A stretch of DNA of 64,000 bases from Whalleya microplaca (Eukaryota > Ascomycota > Sordariomycetes > Xylariales > Xylariaceae), in NCBI GenBank assembly GCA_022497155.1, contig MU385721.1, forward strand, positions 744,001 through 808,000, given 5' to 3'. A program made the position numbers and the translations under genes. This document shows positions 35,088-47,694 of the stretch, piece after piece (the first letter of the stretch is position 1; every line of letters begins with the position of its first letter). The notes under the pieces were generated by a model. The model did no database searches and was not told the DNA's origin. It was given only the letters and a program-made list of their open reading frames with translations.

Positions 35088-37730
35088 ATGGAGTCGGACG
35101 AGATATCCGATCACTACTTTACCTACGACGGGCGGTTAGCTTCGTTCCGATGCGAGCAACCACCCACGCGACGAGCATCAAATGCTAAAGGAAAAGCCCC
35201 GAAAGGTCCCGTTTGGCCACACAAACATCTCGACCCAGCGCAGGTGAGCACTACATGCGAAAGCTAATGCTACTACTACTTCTACTATCTATCAACAATG
35301 CTGATGCTCTTTCGCCCGTTACAGTTTGCGCGCGCTGGGTTCTACTTTGATCCATCACCCCAACAACCAGATAATACCGTGTGTTTCCTGTGCCTTAGGC
35401 AGGTCGGAGGATGGGAAGAGGACGATAATCCGTTTGAGGAACATCTGCGCCTCTCTCCGCATTGTGGTTGGGCTATTGTTGCTGCAATTGAGCTGGGTCT
35501 AGGAGATTATGCCCTGGATGACCCTGCTAGTTCAGAGATGATCGAAGCACGGAAAGCCACGTTTGGGGGCCAATGGCCACACGAAGGGAAGAGGGGCTGG
35601 AAGTGCAAGACCAAGCAGGTAAAGTCTTGACCTGCAGCACCTTCTGACGAATTTGACTAATAAGTTCCGTGCAATAGCTTGTGGATGCAGGTTGGAAGTA
35701 CACGCCGACTAAGGGCTCTGAGGACATGGCAACCTGCACATACTGTCAACTTGCTCTTGACGGATGGGAACCAAAAGACAACCCAATGTGAGTTGGCGCA
35801 ACATACTATAACCTACATAAGTGATTAACGAATATCAAATAGGGACGAACATTACCGACGGTCTCCAGATTGCCACTTCTTCACCTTGATAAGTCAGTAT
35901 AAGCAAGGGCCCGCCAAAAAGAAAGGCCGAGGCAAGGGAACTAGAACTTCCAAAGCCTCGCGGCTCTCGTCCCAGTCTGTCGCAACAACGGCATCAGACG
36001 TTACATCTCTGCTAGAGCATCCCACCAACTACGAAGACAGCGTGATGACAACTACCTCTGTGATGACGCAAGGCGGCACAAAGCGTGGTAGAGCTAAGAA
36101 GGGTACTACCGCAAAGGGGAAGAAGAGTAGAGCCAAAAAGGATGAAGTAGTTGAGGTACTCGAGGACCCACCAGAGGTGCAAGAGGAACAACCACCACCA
36201 CCACCACCACCACCAAAGCCGACGCGAGGACGGAAACGGGCAAGCGACGACACGATGTTGTCAGCAGCGGAAGTCCCAGCCCCCAAGAAACGGGCTACCC
36301 GCGGCCGGCGAAGTAACACTGTCGATAACTCAGTTGTAGAGCCACATACAGATGTAGAAATGGACGACGATAAGCCTGCGCCACCTCGGAAAACGAGAGG
36401 CAGGAAGGGTAGTTCAACCAGCACGCGTAAAGGACGAAACACCTCAACAGCATCCACAGCATCGATCTCCTCTCTTCACGGTGATACGGAACATTTGTTG
36501 GACGATGAAGAACTGGATCGACAGCTGCAAGCTGATTTTGATCGGCCATTATCAGAAGACGAGAACATTGCGGCTGACTCGGATTCGGAGCGTAAAAAGG
36601 TTCCTGTTAAGACCAAGGGTAAAAAGGCTACGAAGAAGGGTGCCAAGGCTGAACAGTATGAGCCAGTCGATGATCACGCCATGTTTGACCCTGCGCCTGC
36701 TGAGGTTGACGAAGCAGCAGTCGATGCTGAACTGAAAGCCCTAGAGGCCGAAATGAACGTAGAACCTGTTGAGACGCTTCAGGTTCCAAAGAAGGGTCGC
36801 AAAGCGGGCACAAGGAAGGCTTCGAAGCAGACCAAGAAGGCAAAGGAGCAAACGCCTGCGGAACCTGAACCGCAGCCGGAACCAACTGCTGAGGCCGCGG
36901 CGGTCGATGAGCTTGCTGAGGATCATGAGTCTAGCATAGTCAGCAACACGACTGTTGTGCGGACTAGCATATCTTCCACAACCGGCCTTCCTAGAAAGCG
37001 TGGCCGGCCAAGCAAGAAGGCCGCGTTAGCGGCGTCAGATACAAACCCGGATGAGCTTGCCGATGAGGTGCCCGAGGTTCAACCTTCATCCAAAACTGAG
37101 CGAGTCGATTTTGGTGCCCAGACACGAAAACCTGTCGCCGCAAACCAGCATGTTCCGACTACTCAAGCTAGACCTGCATCACCCCCCTCTTCCTCTTCGA
37201 GAGATAAATCATTACCTCCGCCTCCGCCAGAGAAGACCGACCTCCAACCTCCTGCGACACCAAAGGCTATGATATCCCCAGCCCCGGCAGCAAAGCAAGC
37301 CACCTTGTCACCATCACAGTCACCGCAGAGCTCTGACGCCGAAAACCAGCCTCCCTCTTCGAAACCATCAAACACGACAAACAGCAACCGGGTCACCCTG
37401 GCACCTATTGCCGAGACGCCCGTGCGGTCTTCGCCATCTAGGCGCAATGTCTTGGCTGGCTTACAGAGCAACCAGCCGTGGACCGCTATTGACGTCGAAC
37501 TGATCTTCGAGGGCCTCGACAAGGAGAATGCCGCCGGGTCTGCTAAGTTCTTGAAGGGTGGTCCGGATCTGACGAGTCCGGAGAAGCGGATGACCGTCGA
37601 AGAGTGGATACACCACAACGCCGGGCAGACGGAACAGAAGCTCAAGCATGAGTGCGAATCCATGGTTACCGCCTTCGAGCGGGAGGGAACCAAGGCCATG
37701 CAATCGCTCGAGGGCTTGGTCGTGGAGTAA
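35088..37730 (+). CDS. bir1: Bir1/survivin-like protein with two BIR domains
   Basis: Four exons: 35088-35243, 35325-35618, 35678-35787 and 35843-37730; 815 residues. BIR1 (about residues 15-105) carries the zinc pattern CFLCLRQVGGW, HLRLSPHCGWA. BIR2 (about 110-200) has CTYCQLALDGW and HYRRSPDCHF, with its exon joins rebuilding DNPMDEHY. A long Lys/Ser/Pro-rich low-complexity region follows, with AT-hook-like RKRGRPSKK and RGRK cores and a poly-Pro stretch. The C-terminus is conserved and helical (WTAIDVELIFEGLDKEN, KRMTVEEWIHHNA). Fungal Bir1 is part of the chromosomal passenger complex with Aurora kinase and an INCENP-like partner at kinetochores and spindle. Both zinc sites look complete. 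SP/TP sites near SPSRRN and TSPEKR could be CDK targets. Confidence 0.93.
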
Positions 37731-39097
37731 AGGATATAAGCATACGGTAGTAGTCTCTGGGTTGGAGATGGTAGAGCTTATTATAGGTTAATCACTGGAG
37801 TTGTGCTGGTTCAAGCAAGCAAGCAAGCTATAGGTCAAGCTTCGTGGTGATAGGATAGGATAGGATAAGTCAGTATACTATTGGTGTTAAGGCTGCTGGT
37901 CGTTTCAGATTGTGGTTCTAGGTTGGAAACTCCTACGAGATGGGGACTGGGTAAATGGCATGAAATGAATAATATTGATGACCCTCCATTTCTGTTTGGT
38001 GCTTCGACATCGGTATCAGATTGCAGTATAATACTTGCCAAGCGTAGAGTTTATACTTGGAGATTACATGCGAGTGTATGTGGCTGTATTTGTTGAATTT
38101 CACCTTCCAGAGCTCTAGACGTACTCAGGGTCCAGTGACATTCACTTTGATTAATAGAACTTAGATTAGATATGATTGCGAGTGAGTTGGAAGGCTTCGG
38201 CGGTGCGAATAGCTGTCTGCACACCTGGCCCTCTGAGCATTGGTTCGTTGACCTATGACAAAAAAGTCTACTGTCGTGGATGTGTGTCGTCTACCTATGA
38301 TCTAGCGAAGCTTCACTAAGCTGTAGGCACTTCGCCTAATAGTCTTTTTAACGAGACCAGAGAATTGTCTGACAGTCATCTGAAGCTCGACTATCTCTTC
38401 ACCATTCAGCCCCATTTAACTCGGAACCATGTTTTAAGGACTATATAAAGCTTGATGCTCACTAAAAAGCTGATTGGAGAAGACGTTCGTGGGCTGTTAA
38501 GGGTGTGTAGTTCCTAAGTTCTAAGCTAATCTAAGGTATCGGCGTGAGCCTAAAGGCTCACCTCCGCAGCACGTGACGAGGCCTAGCTACATCCACCACC
38601 CAGCAATTGGTCTTTGGCGAACACTTAGAGTTTATATAAATATATACTTCGAGATGAACTAAACTCTGATTGTAGATTTGCTAGTCTGATAGCTATGGCT
38701 ATCCCGGGAGGCGATAGATTGCTTAGCGGTCTCTACTTATTACGAAAGCGATGTTTCACAAAGTGATCATGGTTCGGGTTCGCAAAATGGATGACATAGG
38801 GCTACAGCACAGGAGGTTAATGAAGATTTCAACAAATCGTCAATTAAACTTTTCTTCCAAATCTACTCCAACCACGCATTCTCATCAACCAAAAGGATTG
38901 TGCTGTGGAACCAATGCCATACAGAGCCCCCATATATGCCATTACTCCATTAGTAGGATATCACCACTTTGTAAAACAAACCACCCCCGACCGTGTCTCT
39001 CGACCCATCCGTAGTCCTGGACTCCGCTAGATGCTTCGTTGAATTCCTCGTTCTTTTATAGACATTACACAATAATTATGTTGTAAGAGACGAGTAT
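37731..39097. other. Intergenic region with dispersed repeat
   Basis: No gene is supported. It holds one copy of a dispersed repeat (38180-38228) and a perfect 7-base-arm hairpin GTGAGCC-TAAA-GGCTCAC at 38544-38561. Confidence 0.55.
38180..38228 (+). repeat. Dispersed short repeat, copy A
   Basis: GAGTGAGTTGGAAGGCTTCGGC and the bases after it match 48648-48696 at about three quarters of positions across roughly 48 bases, sharing AAGGCTTCGGC, GCGAATA and CTGTCT. This is probably a decayed end of a transposable element. Confidence 0.5.
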
Positions 39098-40989
39098 CTA
39101 TCGTGCAGCTGTCTCGGGCTCTCCACGGCTCTCCTCGTCCGATCCGACTTCCTTATGCAGAGTCTGCTCGCCATTCAGCTTAGGGTTTCGGAGACAGAGG
39201 GAGAAACCTATAAGTGGGACACAGAGGCATATTCCAGTAATGACCAGATAGCGTTGAGTATGCTGATACGCATCGATTATGCCGGCGCGCTCAGGTGTGC
39301 CCACGGGCCACTCGATGGCAGCAGTAAAGGGATCCGCGTAAGCGGACGCGGCTAGGGTGGAGTTTAGAGAATTAAGGTTGTTCTGCAGAGCCGTGGGCAG
39401 CGTTTGGGTCCAGATCGCTCCTGACACGGCGTTTCCAAAGGCAGAGCCTAAGTTGTATGTGGCCAAGTAGACAGCTAATACGACCGCAAGGTTTTCGTGC
39501 TTCAGGTAAAGCTGGATTGATGCTTGAGCGGGATACGGGCTGTAGCATTTGGAGTTAGCAGTCGTTCACTGAGGATAGTTTGACGAATTATCGAGAGTTA
39601 TTGCGGCAGAGACAAGTTGGAAAGGGTAATAAAAATGAGTCTGGGTGTTACTCACAACATGCCACCAGCTATGCCCAGGAGGACCTGAGCACCGATTACG
39701 CCGGAATGGCCGGCACTTGTAGGGTCTCCGCGGTATCGAATAAGTAGACCAAATGCAACTAAAAAGAGGGTTGTGCCTGCGACGATGAACCACTTCAGGC
39801 GACGGACTTTGTAGACCAGAATTCCTAGCAGTGGACCAATGATGACGCTGGCAAACGAGTAGAGCGACACGACTCTCGTAGCTGTGAGGACAGTGAAGTC
39901 GAAAGCAACAATGAGCACGGTATATAGGTAGTCTCCCTGTAAGGTCCAAGCGAAGTTGAGCAAGACCGCAATACCCATCGGCGCCCACACTGATCGGTCT
40001 TTCATGAGACGGAATGGAACGAGTGGGTGGAGAGCCTTCATTTCCCAGAATACGAATACTGGAATGCAGACAATACCAACAACTAGTGGCGCGATAATAG
40101 AGCCCGACTGCCATTTGGACTTAAAGCCACCGGCAATAGTCAAAGGGGCAAGTATGAGCGCGAAGACAGCGATGAGTAGAATGATTCCCACTACATCGAG
40201 AAGCCAGAACAACTCTACCATAAACTTCCCAAATCCCATGGACTGGAACATCGAGGTATAGCTTTGCAAGAGGCCACGCCTCTTGGCACGGCGTGAAACG
40301 ACCGTAAGGCTGATGATAAGAGGCAAGGTGCAGACGGGATAGATTATGCACCACATGCCGACTCCCCACCGCCAAGTCGTAGCGGCCAAGACAGCGGCCG
40401 CAATGTTGCCGCTAACCCAGGTGTTGATGATGAAAGGCAAAGCTGGTATGTAGCTGAAGAACAAACGCGCGCGGGTCGAGCTAATATCAGCGATAATGAC
40501 CTCGAGCAGGAAAATGATCATCGTGTAGCCAATCTGGTAAAGGACAGCGCCTCCAGCGAAGCCGGAGACGCCGGTAGATGTTGCCTCGACGATGGTGCCG
40601 ACGACATAGAAGACCACAGAGAGCAGGATGAGCTCGACACGACCGAAGATGTCAGCAATCTTCGCGGAGGTGGGTTGCGCGGCGGCCGCGATAACTGCGC
40701 GGACCACGTTCACGGTCGAGAGCAAGCTGTGGCTGCTGAAGGAGGCGGTCGCGTACGGTTGGTAGGTACCGCGAAGCGTGCCGTCGAGGCCATAGCAATA
40801 GGCGATCAGGAAAACGCCGAAAAAGATGAAAACGCGATCGACGTTGGTGATCACCGAAGAGAGCGCCTCAATTCTGACGACACCGGGCGACTTGATGTTC
40901 TTGGTGGCGTCCGGCGCAGGGTTTTCCGCCGCGCGAGACTCGACGCTCATTTCTTTGGACTGCCCGTCCTTCGGCTCCGAAGAGTTCAT
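39098..40989 (-). CDS. MFS transporter, siderophore-iron type (MirB/Sit1 family)
   Basis: Two exons: 40989-39656 and 39539-39098; 591 residues. The splice restores [20 protein letters not shown], a family signature. At least twelve, probably fourteen, hydrophobic segments are visible, with a polar N-terminus of about 40 residues. [25 protein letters not shown] and [24 protein letters not shown] correspond to TM1-TM3 with the MFS loop, and [14 protein letters not shown] to TM5-6. Family members import ferric siderophores by proton symport at the plasma membrane or vesicles. The exact ligand cannot be told from sequence. No siderophore synthetase lies next to it in the window. The gene looks intact, and a His-rich or other extra domain is absent. 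Confidence 0.92.
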
Positions 40990-42596
40990 GGCTGCTAGAT
41001 ATTGAGCCGAACCAAGTGAGTGAATCTATAGCAAGTCGTTGGACTGATGGCAGTTCCAATCTATCGGGTCGGAAGCGATCGTTGGAGCATACTCGTGAAT
41101 ATATAGCTGTACCAAAGGCGATGGAAAGTTTCCAATAGCAAGCGGAGAAATTTTATTTAACCTTCTCACATCAGCGAGATCTAGCTGGTTAGTCAGGCTA
41201 GTTCATGGCCAGATCGATCGATTGGATCACAGTTCAGGTGTCACGTCGCTCTTATTACGTGCGTAAATCCACGGCCTGCTGGATTTTCCGGATCAGATTA
41301 GATTAGATTCGGCTCGGTTTCTCTACTCGTCTTAGTTTCTTTCAGCCCTCTGCAGATCTTTCGACCTCGGTATCCAGTCGAAGTGGCTTCCGATCTCGCT
41401 GGATACGTTTCGGTCGGCTTGCCCGATAGGCTAGCTAGGGCTAGGCGGGTTGGCGGGCTTGTGTACTGCATATAGGGCGCCTAATCTCCGAATCATACGC
41501 TGATGTTTTAAAAGGTGCCACGCGTCTAGCACCCGGCGCAGAAATCTTCTTGATAATTCTGCCGGGCTAGATGCATTTTAGAGTTATAGTAGAGAGTTAC
41601 CGTGTATGCGCACGTTTTTGCGCATTTCTGTGTACTAAACTATGATGCCACAATGGTTGCTGTAGGGAGGCAAATCCCTTGGATGAGGACTTGTCTAACC
41701 CAAGTGCGGCTGAAGCCGTATTTTAGATCCTTTCATGCAACGTTGCGGTGATCGAGTAAGTGACTACGCAGGCTACGTAAGAACAAATGGCGTGTTATAT
41801 ACACCCACTGGCATGATCTTCAAGCTCACATGTCAACTCCACCTAAATATTCAGCATGTGCAACAACTTAACTGAGTCAATTCAAGTTTTCTTTCTTTAA
41901 ATCTTGATATAACTATCAAATATTTTCGAGGCTATTTACACCCTATGAAATAGTCACGTCGAGCCAAACTAAACCGGAGGAAGGCGAAAAGCAAAAAAAG
42001 AAAAACAGCACCGATGACTCGAGTCAAGTCAAGTTTACGCAAAAAGTGCATACTTTGGCTTGGATATAATGTCGGCGGAACTACGAGACAAAAAGTTTTT
42101 TAGATATTTGATTGATTTAAGAGTCAGTGAACTGCGTGGGGTGATATGGTCAAAGACATCTCAGAGCGCTGTGTATATATATCTAGGTCGCCAGCCTACT
42201 TCAGATAATCGAACGTTAAATCCGTCAAGCCTCGTAGATCCTACGTTAAGTAAACACAGCTCAATTCAGCCAATAAATAAGATGTATATAGAATTATGCG
42301 CCTCATATTCACCTCATGCACGTACTTCTCCTAGCTGATTTGGCTGCTCTCCATTGCTGGTTAACTAGCTTGATGATAGCATACGGGGATTGTCCATTAT
42401 GTTTCAATAGAGCCTGGGGAACCCCACCTATCCCTTAACTCATCATGCATAATTGATCATCTAAGATCTACCAACATATCGGGCATAGGTATCGATCTGG
42501 CATCGACTAGTATTCATTGGGGCATATGAGATGCTGCTAAAGTTGAAAGCGAGCGAAAAACAGTCTTCCTCCCGCTTCGGAATGGGCCCTTGTCCA
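40990..42596. other. Intergenic region / promoter of the transporter
   Basis: It includes the promoter side of the siderophore-type transporter. GATC/GATCGATCGATT words cluster near 41210-41230 and GATTAGATTAGATTC near 41293-41310. No gene is supported, and the right half is AT-rich. Confidence 0.55.
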
Positions 42597-43529
42597 TCAA
42601 TCATCTCCAAGGACAGGAGAGCCTCTGTCAGTGGACTTAGTTGGAGAGAGCACTGGATATCGTCCGATGTGCCCAACTACTTCAAATCCACGCTTGATAG
42701 GAGACATAGTGGGTTCTCGTCCACTGTGTCCAAGTTTTTTAGATCTTTGAGTAGTGCGGATCTCTAACTTGACGGGGGTCTGCATCAATGGCGGCGTTGA
42801 AGGGCGTGGGCGTAAGCTGTATCGCGTCCGAGGTGAGGTGAGCCCTTTTGGTAGAGGCGAGACGTTCACAGCTTGGGTATCACGTCTCGGCATCCTTGGG
42901 GTGCTCGGGGTGTCCTTAAGAGTCAGTTTCTCGATCTGGGGTCGAAGAACCTCAACTAGATCTGCTTCTTGAGCCAAAGGAATGTGAGTCTCTGGGTCCA
43001 TAGCTTGTGCTACCACTTTCTCTCTGACCGTCTGCGCTTTGATCTTTGCCTCACAGACGAGATCTTGTTTCATCGCCAGGGAGTACTGCTTGATGACGCG
43101 CTTGCAGCTCTCTTTCCAGAGCTCGATCATGGCCGATTCTGTAGCATTAGCTATGTCTTGCAGAGTTGCCGATGGAAGCATTGCTTTGTCTCTGATATGG
43201 CCTATGTTAGGCTCGAACCTGGTATTGAAGGCTGCCGGCGACCCAAGGATCATAGCACGGCGTTCAATGATCTCTCTCCAAGCTACTTTGAGACCTGTGA
43301 ACATATGCTGAATCACATAATCTTGCCGAAGCGTGGGCACATTTTCTGTTGCGGTATCACTAGTTGCAGGCGTTACGCTTCCTTGTCGCGTCGGCGATGT
43401 AGGAGGGTCTGATGTATCTTGTACCGCCGTGGAGGTGTCGCTCAATGAACAGGGCGGGGATGGACTTGCTTTTGGAGTGTGTTGGTGAATGTTGATTGAT
43501 GTATCTTCATCTCCGGTGACTACAGACAT
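42597..43529 (-). CDS. Hypothetical protein with many S/T-P sites
   Basis: A single exon of 310 residues is open from the ATG at 43529; only a TTG precedes it. Family not recognised. Residues 1-65 are Ser/Thr/Pro-rich and probably disordered. Residues about 70-200 are helical and the most structured part (VIQHMFTGLKVAWREIIERR, then ELWKESCKRVIKQYSLAMK). Residues about 205-310 are disordered and rich in TP/SP followed by basic residues (TPSTPRMPRR, LPKGLTSPRTR, SPIKRG, SPTKS), like cyclin-dependent kinase targets. This suggests a nuclear regulatory protein, which is inference. An intron in the leader region (43540-43790) is possible. Confidence 0.7.
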   Translation of the reverse strand: MSVVTGDEDTSINIHQHTPKASPSPPCSLSDTSTAVQDTSDPPTSPTRQGSVTPATSDTATENVPTLRQDYVIQHMFTGLKVAWREIIERRAMILGSPAAFNTRFEPNIGHIRDKAMLPSATLQDIANATESAMIELWKESCKRVIKQYSLAMKQDLVCEAKIKAQTVREKVVAQAMDPETHIPLAQEADLVEVLRPQIEKLTLKDTPSTPRMPRRDTQAVNVSPLPKGLTSPRTRYSLRPRPSTPPLMQTPVKLEIRTTQRSKKLGHSGREPTMSPIKRGFEVVGHIGRYPVLSPTKSTDRGSPVLGDD

Positions 43530-44705
43530 CTTGATCAATGGATCAAGCTATATTGCAATGAATTAGCAAACAAAGCGTTAGAGATGCGAAGCAAGTCGTA
43601 GAAGTAGGGGTAAATGCTCAATACCTCAGTCTGTGTACAGAAGGTAGTAGTTGAGTCTGTCAAAGGAGGAACGAAACTCACACAAAAAGCAAAGCAAACC
43701 TTTCTTGTCGTCTAGGTGCACTTCTATCTCAGTAACCTGCTGGAGGGGTTGCTGTGGTTAATGATTGGCCTTGTTTAAATATCAACCCAAGAGACAAGAC
43801 GAGTCAAGGAGGGCAGCCTGGGTGCCGCCTTGGATGCCTGCTAATTCGCTTGTTTCTAAGGCATTTCCCGTCCCTCGTAACTAGGGGCTAAATAATCATC
43901 TATAAAATCGGATAAGGATATGAGCAGTTATCTATAGACTTGCTTCTTATGTATTCTTTCTCCCAAATGTCTAGGCTTCGAGAATAGATTATTTACTTGA
44001 CTAAACTCGACCCTTAAGAATATTGGTCCCAGAAGAAAATTCATCCAAGAATCTGCCGAAAGTGCATGATCTTTTCAGTACCATAGACATAAAACTGAAG
44101 ATATACTAGTTAAATATCCGAGGTTCATTAGTTGCCTCTTAAAAAGGTCAGTTAACAAAACTCAACTGCCGTAAATGTAATCTAGTAATACCAAAGGTCA
44201 TCATACTTATCCATTAGTTTGAGTGCGTGCTTTTACATTCAACCAGCTGATTTTCGTTTTTTGCCTTTTGCTTGGAGATTATTAGATTGAATTCTATTTC
44301 TTGATGGCGGATAGGGTCGCATCTCTAACAGCAAGTTTGGCCTGAGGCTAGGATGATCATAACCTTTGTTCATCCCGCTAAATGCCGACAGATCTCACAT
44401 AAGCATACGAGCCATACATGATACAATTATATTTAGTGCAAGTTTCAGATTCTATCTGTAAGGTGTGAAAGTGTGTTATTATTATACGCGACATTTGGAT
44501 CAGTATCAAAAAGTGAAATGCAAGACCTCGCTAGGAAAGTTTCCACCTAGATTCTTCATGTTTCCGCCCTTCTTATAACAAGCCAGTTACTTTTAAATAC
44601 GCCATATCTGACCCTACCAGCATCCAAAGCCATATCATTACATCATCGATCCTGAACAAGTAGATAGCTAACTATTTGCGACCATGGTATTTGCTGCCGC
44701 ATGAG
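43530..44705. other. Intergenic region, no supported gene
   Basis: Both flanking genes are on the minus strand, so the right side carries the 3' flank of the small gene at 44706 and the left side the promoter of the 42.6 kb gene. AT-rich; no repeat or gene seen. Confidence 0.6.
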
Positions 44706-45085
44706 TCAAGTGGCCTTCGGCTTTTTCTCTAACTCCTTCATAATATCATCCAACCGCTTCTTCATTGCTTCAGTGGCGTGCTGCACCGTGCCAGTTGCTT
44801 GGCCAAACTGGTCCGGCAACATCACTAGTCTGTTTCCATCTTTAGTCGGCTCGTCCAAGTATGCTTGCATGCGTGTCTGCGACTGATGTTGGCCATTGGC
44901 TATGGCATATCCGCCGGTGGTTTGAGCTCGTCGAGAAGTACCCTCATACACTTTTCTATGGAATGGTTGTTTGTTAGCATCTTCTGGTTGAGCAGGTTAT
45001 GGGGGTCATGACGAGACTCAAGTGTGCGGAGTGCCTACCTGTTCGAAGTAAATGAAGTCGCATTACTGGTTGTTCGGCCAGCCAT
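44706..45085 (-). CDS. Small conserved-looking protein, two exons
   Basis: Two exons: 45085-45039 and 44955-44706, giving 98 residues. The 83-base intron has GTAGGC and CCATAG ends with a CTAAC branch site and restores SNRKVYEGTSRR in frame. The first exon alone encodes MAGRTTSNATSFTSN and is too short to notice without splicing. The middle part is polar (GYAIANGQHQSQTRMQAYLD); the C-terminus is a Lys/Glu-rich amphipathic helix (ATEAMKKRLDDIMKELEKKP). There is no signal peptide or membrane segment. I do not recognise the family. Real protein character is supported by exact splice phase and composition rather than by a motif. Confidence 0.7.
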
Positions 45086-47694
45086 TTTCGTGGTGGAAAG
45101 ATATGCTCGTTGAGGTCGAATATAACGGAATTATCATTTATGGATGAAAAGGCCTGGGCTCAAGACGTGATGATTGCGCTGGGATCTTTTTCTGTTCAAT
45201 ATTCTGGAGAACTATTCTGTCTTGTTTTTTTTTTCGTGTTCAGGGAGAGATACTAGCCTTTATGTATTGCTTCTGAACGAGTCACCAGCCAACAAAGATA
45301 ACAGCCCCCATAGCTGGAGCCTTAGCACTGACACCCATTGCCACCTCTTCCTCACTTGATGCCCAACATTTGTATCATGAGCCCTGCTGAAAACGTAGGT
45401 ACGTCTAGTAGATGAGGCTCAGAGGCGGTAGGGTTCCATCCTAGGCCTCCTTATCGTGACGTGGTGAGGGCGAAATATTTGACTCAGCAGGAGCTATGCA
45501 GTCAAGGTATGCCTGAGATATAGCTCAGCCTGCCTAGGTGAACATCAGAGTGGTTGATATCGTTATTTCGAAGTATTTTGGGCCTCCTGAATGCATGATA
45601 AAAAAAGAAGTAGGACCGAGAGTGCGTCAAGAATAGAAGTAGTATAACGAATGCGAGAATCATTGATGCCTAGGGAGTGAAAAGGGGACGTGACGAGATG
45701 GCCAATAATACAGTTAGTTTCCCCGGAATATAGTGAGAGAATGTGGAACATCGATACAATATATGCATTGAAGTATGATTTAACCCTATTTCTTGCCATT
45801 TTGGAGACTATAAAGAACTCGAGTTGAGTATGTGAGATTTTGCCCCCACTAACCTAGGGAGTCACGCATTCAGCGCAAGGCATACATACAACCTACGCAA
45901 CAGACTTCTTTTGAATATAGAATAACCACCAGATAAGCTCAGCTCTCTCTGAAAACTCTGTATTTAGATCAAGTACTACTCACCAGGCCTCAATCGTTCC
46001 AGATGGGTAGGACGAATTTATAGGCAACGTTTGAACTGGTAGCGACACGGAGACTCCGATGGCTATAGCATTCAAGGGTGCCTAACTACCGATTGGATGG
46101 TACCTAGGATGCATAGGCGAGGCCTCCGATGCATATTGTGCTAACCAACTTTCATTTCCACTGAGCAATGACGATTACTAAGAATTGTTCGCTAATCCAT
46201 TGCCTTATTTCCGAGTAAAGCAGCCATCATGAAGGCTCCCAGTGAGTTGACCTGAGAGTCTGAACACGCCCAATACCTTTGGCGTACACAGTCATACAGC
46301 TTTAGGTGTCGGGAGCGGTGTCGAGTCAGATCAGGCTCACGCGTATCTCTAGTCTAAGTTAAAGAACCCGATCGTGCTGTTCCGAGACATAAAGGCTCTA
46401 TATTATGACTGCGGTTTACTTTGAACGACGACTATCATAATAACTTCGATAGGTAAGACTGGTAGTCGTGAGGCTAAAGGGATCAGCAAATGCGAGCATG
46501 CAACTACGGCATAATAAATGTGGCTGTGTCTGCCTGTAAGGAGCTGAAGTTCATGAATGGAACGAGTTCGAAGATGTTGAACCGGGGCATACTTTGTTCG
46601 CTACACTTTATGCTTCATTGGCTACTGATTGACTATTAGTCTATTCCGAACTATCCGGGGTTATTTCTGGGGGGGGGGCTGGGGGGGGGGGGGCTCCTTT
46701 AGTAAGCCCTAGTCGTTCAATGTGACTGTACCAATCAATAAGGCGGTACAATTGAGGGAGACTTGATATTACAACAGAATAACAAGGCAAAGAGCAAAAG
46801 AAACTCCTCGAAAACTATATTTACCATCAAAATCTATGTGCAAAGATCCATTTGTTCATTATATAATGTTATACGGGTTATAACTATGGCGGATGGTGTG
46901 GTGGTATATGCTTAGTACAAGGAATTCAAGTGTCCTTGACTATTTGATACCTTTTATGGGCCCCAGCTTAGAGGCGTGGTTCAGCTAGGTTACTGGCAGT
47001 TGTCTCTCAACTGCCACAAGACGTAGAGAATTAGAAGTAGGAAACCAGGCATGATTTATAGTTTCATTTATATAACAACAAATTGGCCAGTTCGATTTTT
47101 TTCTTGTCGCGTAGAAATCGTAGTTAAATACGCCATTACATTAAGTTGACTCAACATATATCTTGTATCCTCGAGTTACATCTGACATGAGCCCTCTATT
47201 GGGACCTTCTGCATTCAGAGTCTGGGCCTTAGCTATCTTGTTCAAGGTAGGGCTAGTATCGATGTCATATCATACGACTGGGACTGTTTTAATTGATTCA
47301 CCTACTGGGGACTATCATTGTGGTCTTTGTCTTCGACTCTGTCCCATAACCTTCACTAATTCGACATTTTGCTCATCATATCATGGTAAATTTCATATAA
47401 AGAACCAATTACGAATCTAGAAACTAGCACGTCAAGCTGCAGTATCTTTCAGAGATAGGGTCGGATTTCGATGGTCATTAGCGAGTTAACACTCATGCCG
47501 ATCAGTCATGTTCGTCTACGTCTCCTATGTTAGCCTTGCTTTCCATCTTCTGTGTCATTCCCTAGGTGGCAGCCCATATCCCATAGTATGATGTTGTAGA
47601 AACAATCGGACATTTGACCTATAAACAAGGTCGCTGATGAGCCTTTAAGCTACGAGATCGAGTATCCAGTAGATTCTAGAGCTTTACAGACAGT
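45086..47694. other. Gene-poor AT-rich region
   Basis: No gene is supported. A G-rich homopolymer pair (G10-CT-G13, about 46670-46694) occurs and may cause sequencing errors. Short frames at 45563-45799 and 47163-47420 have no protein-like features. Confidence 0.55.
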
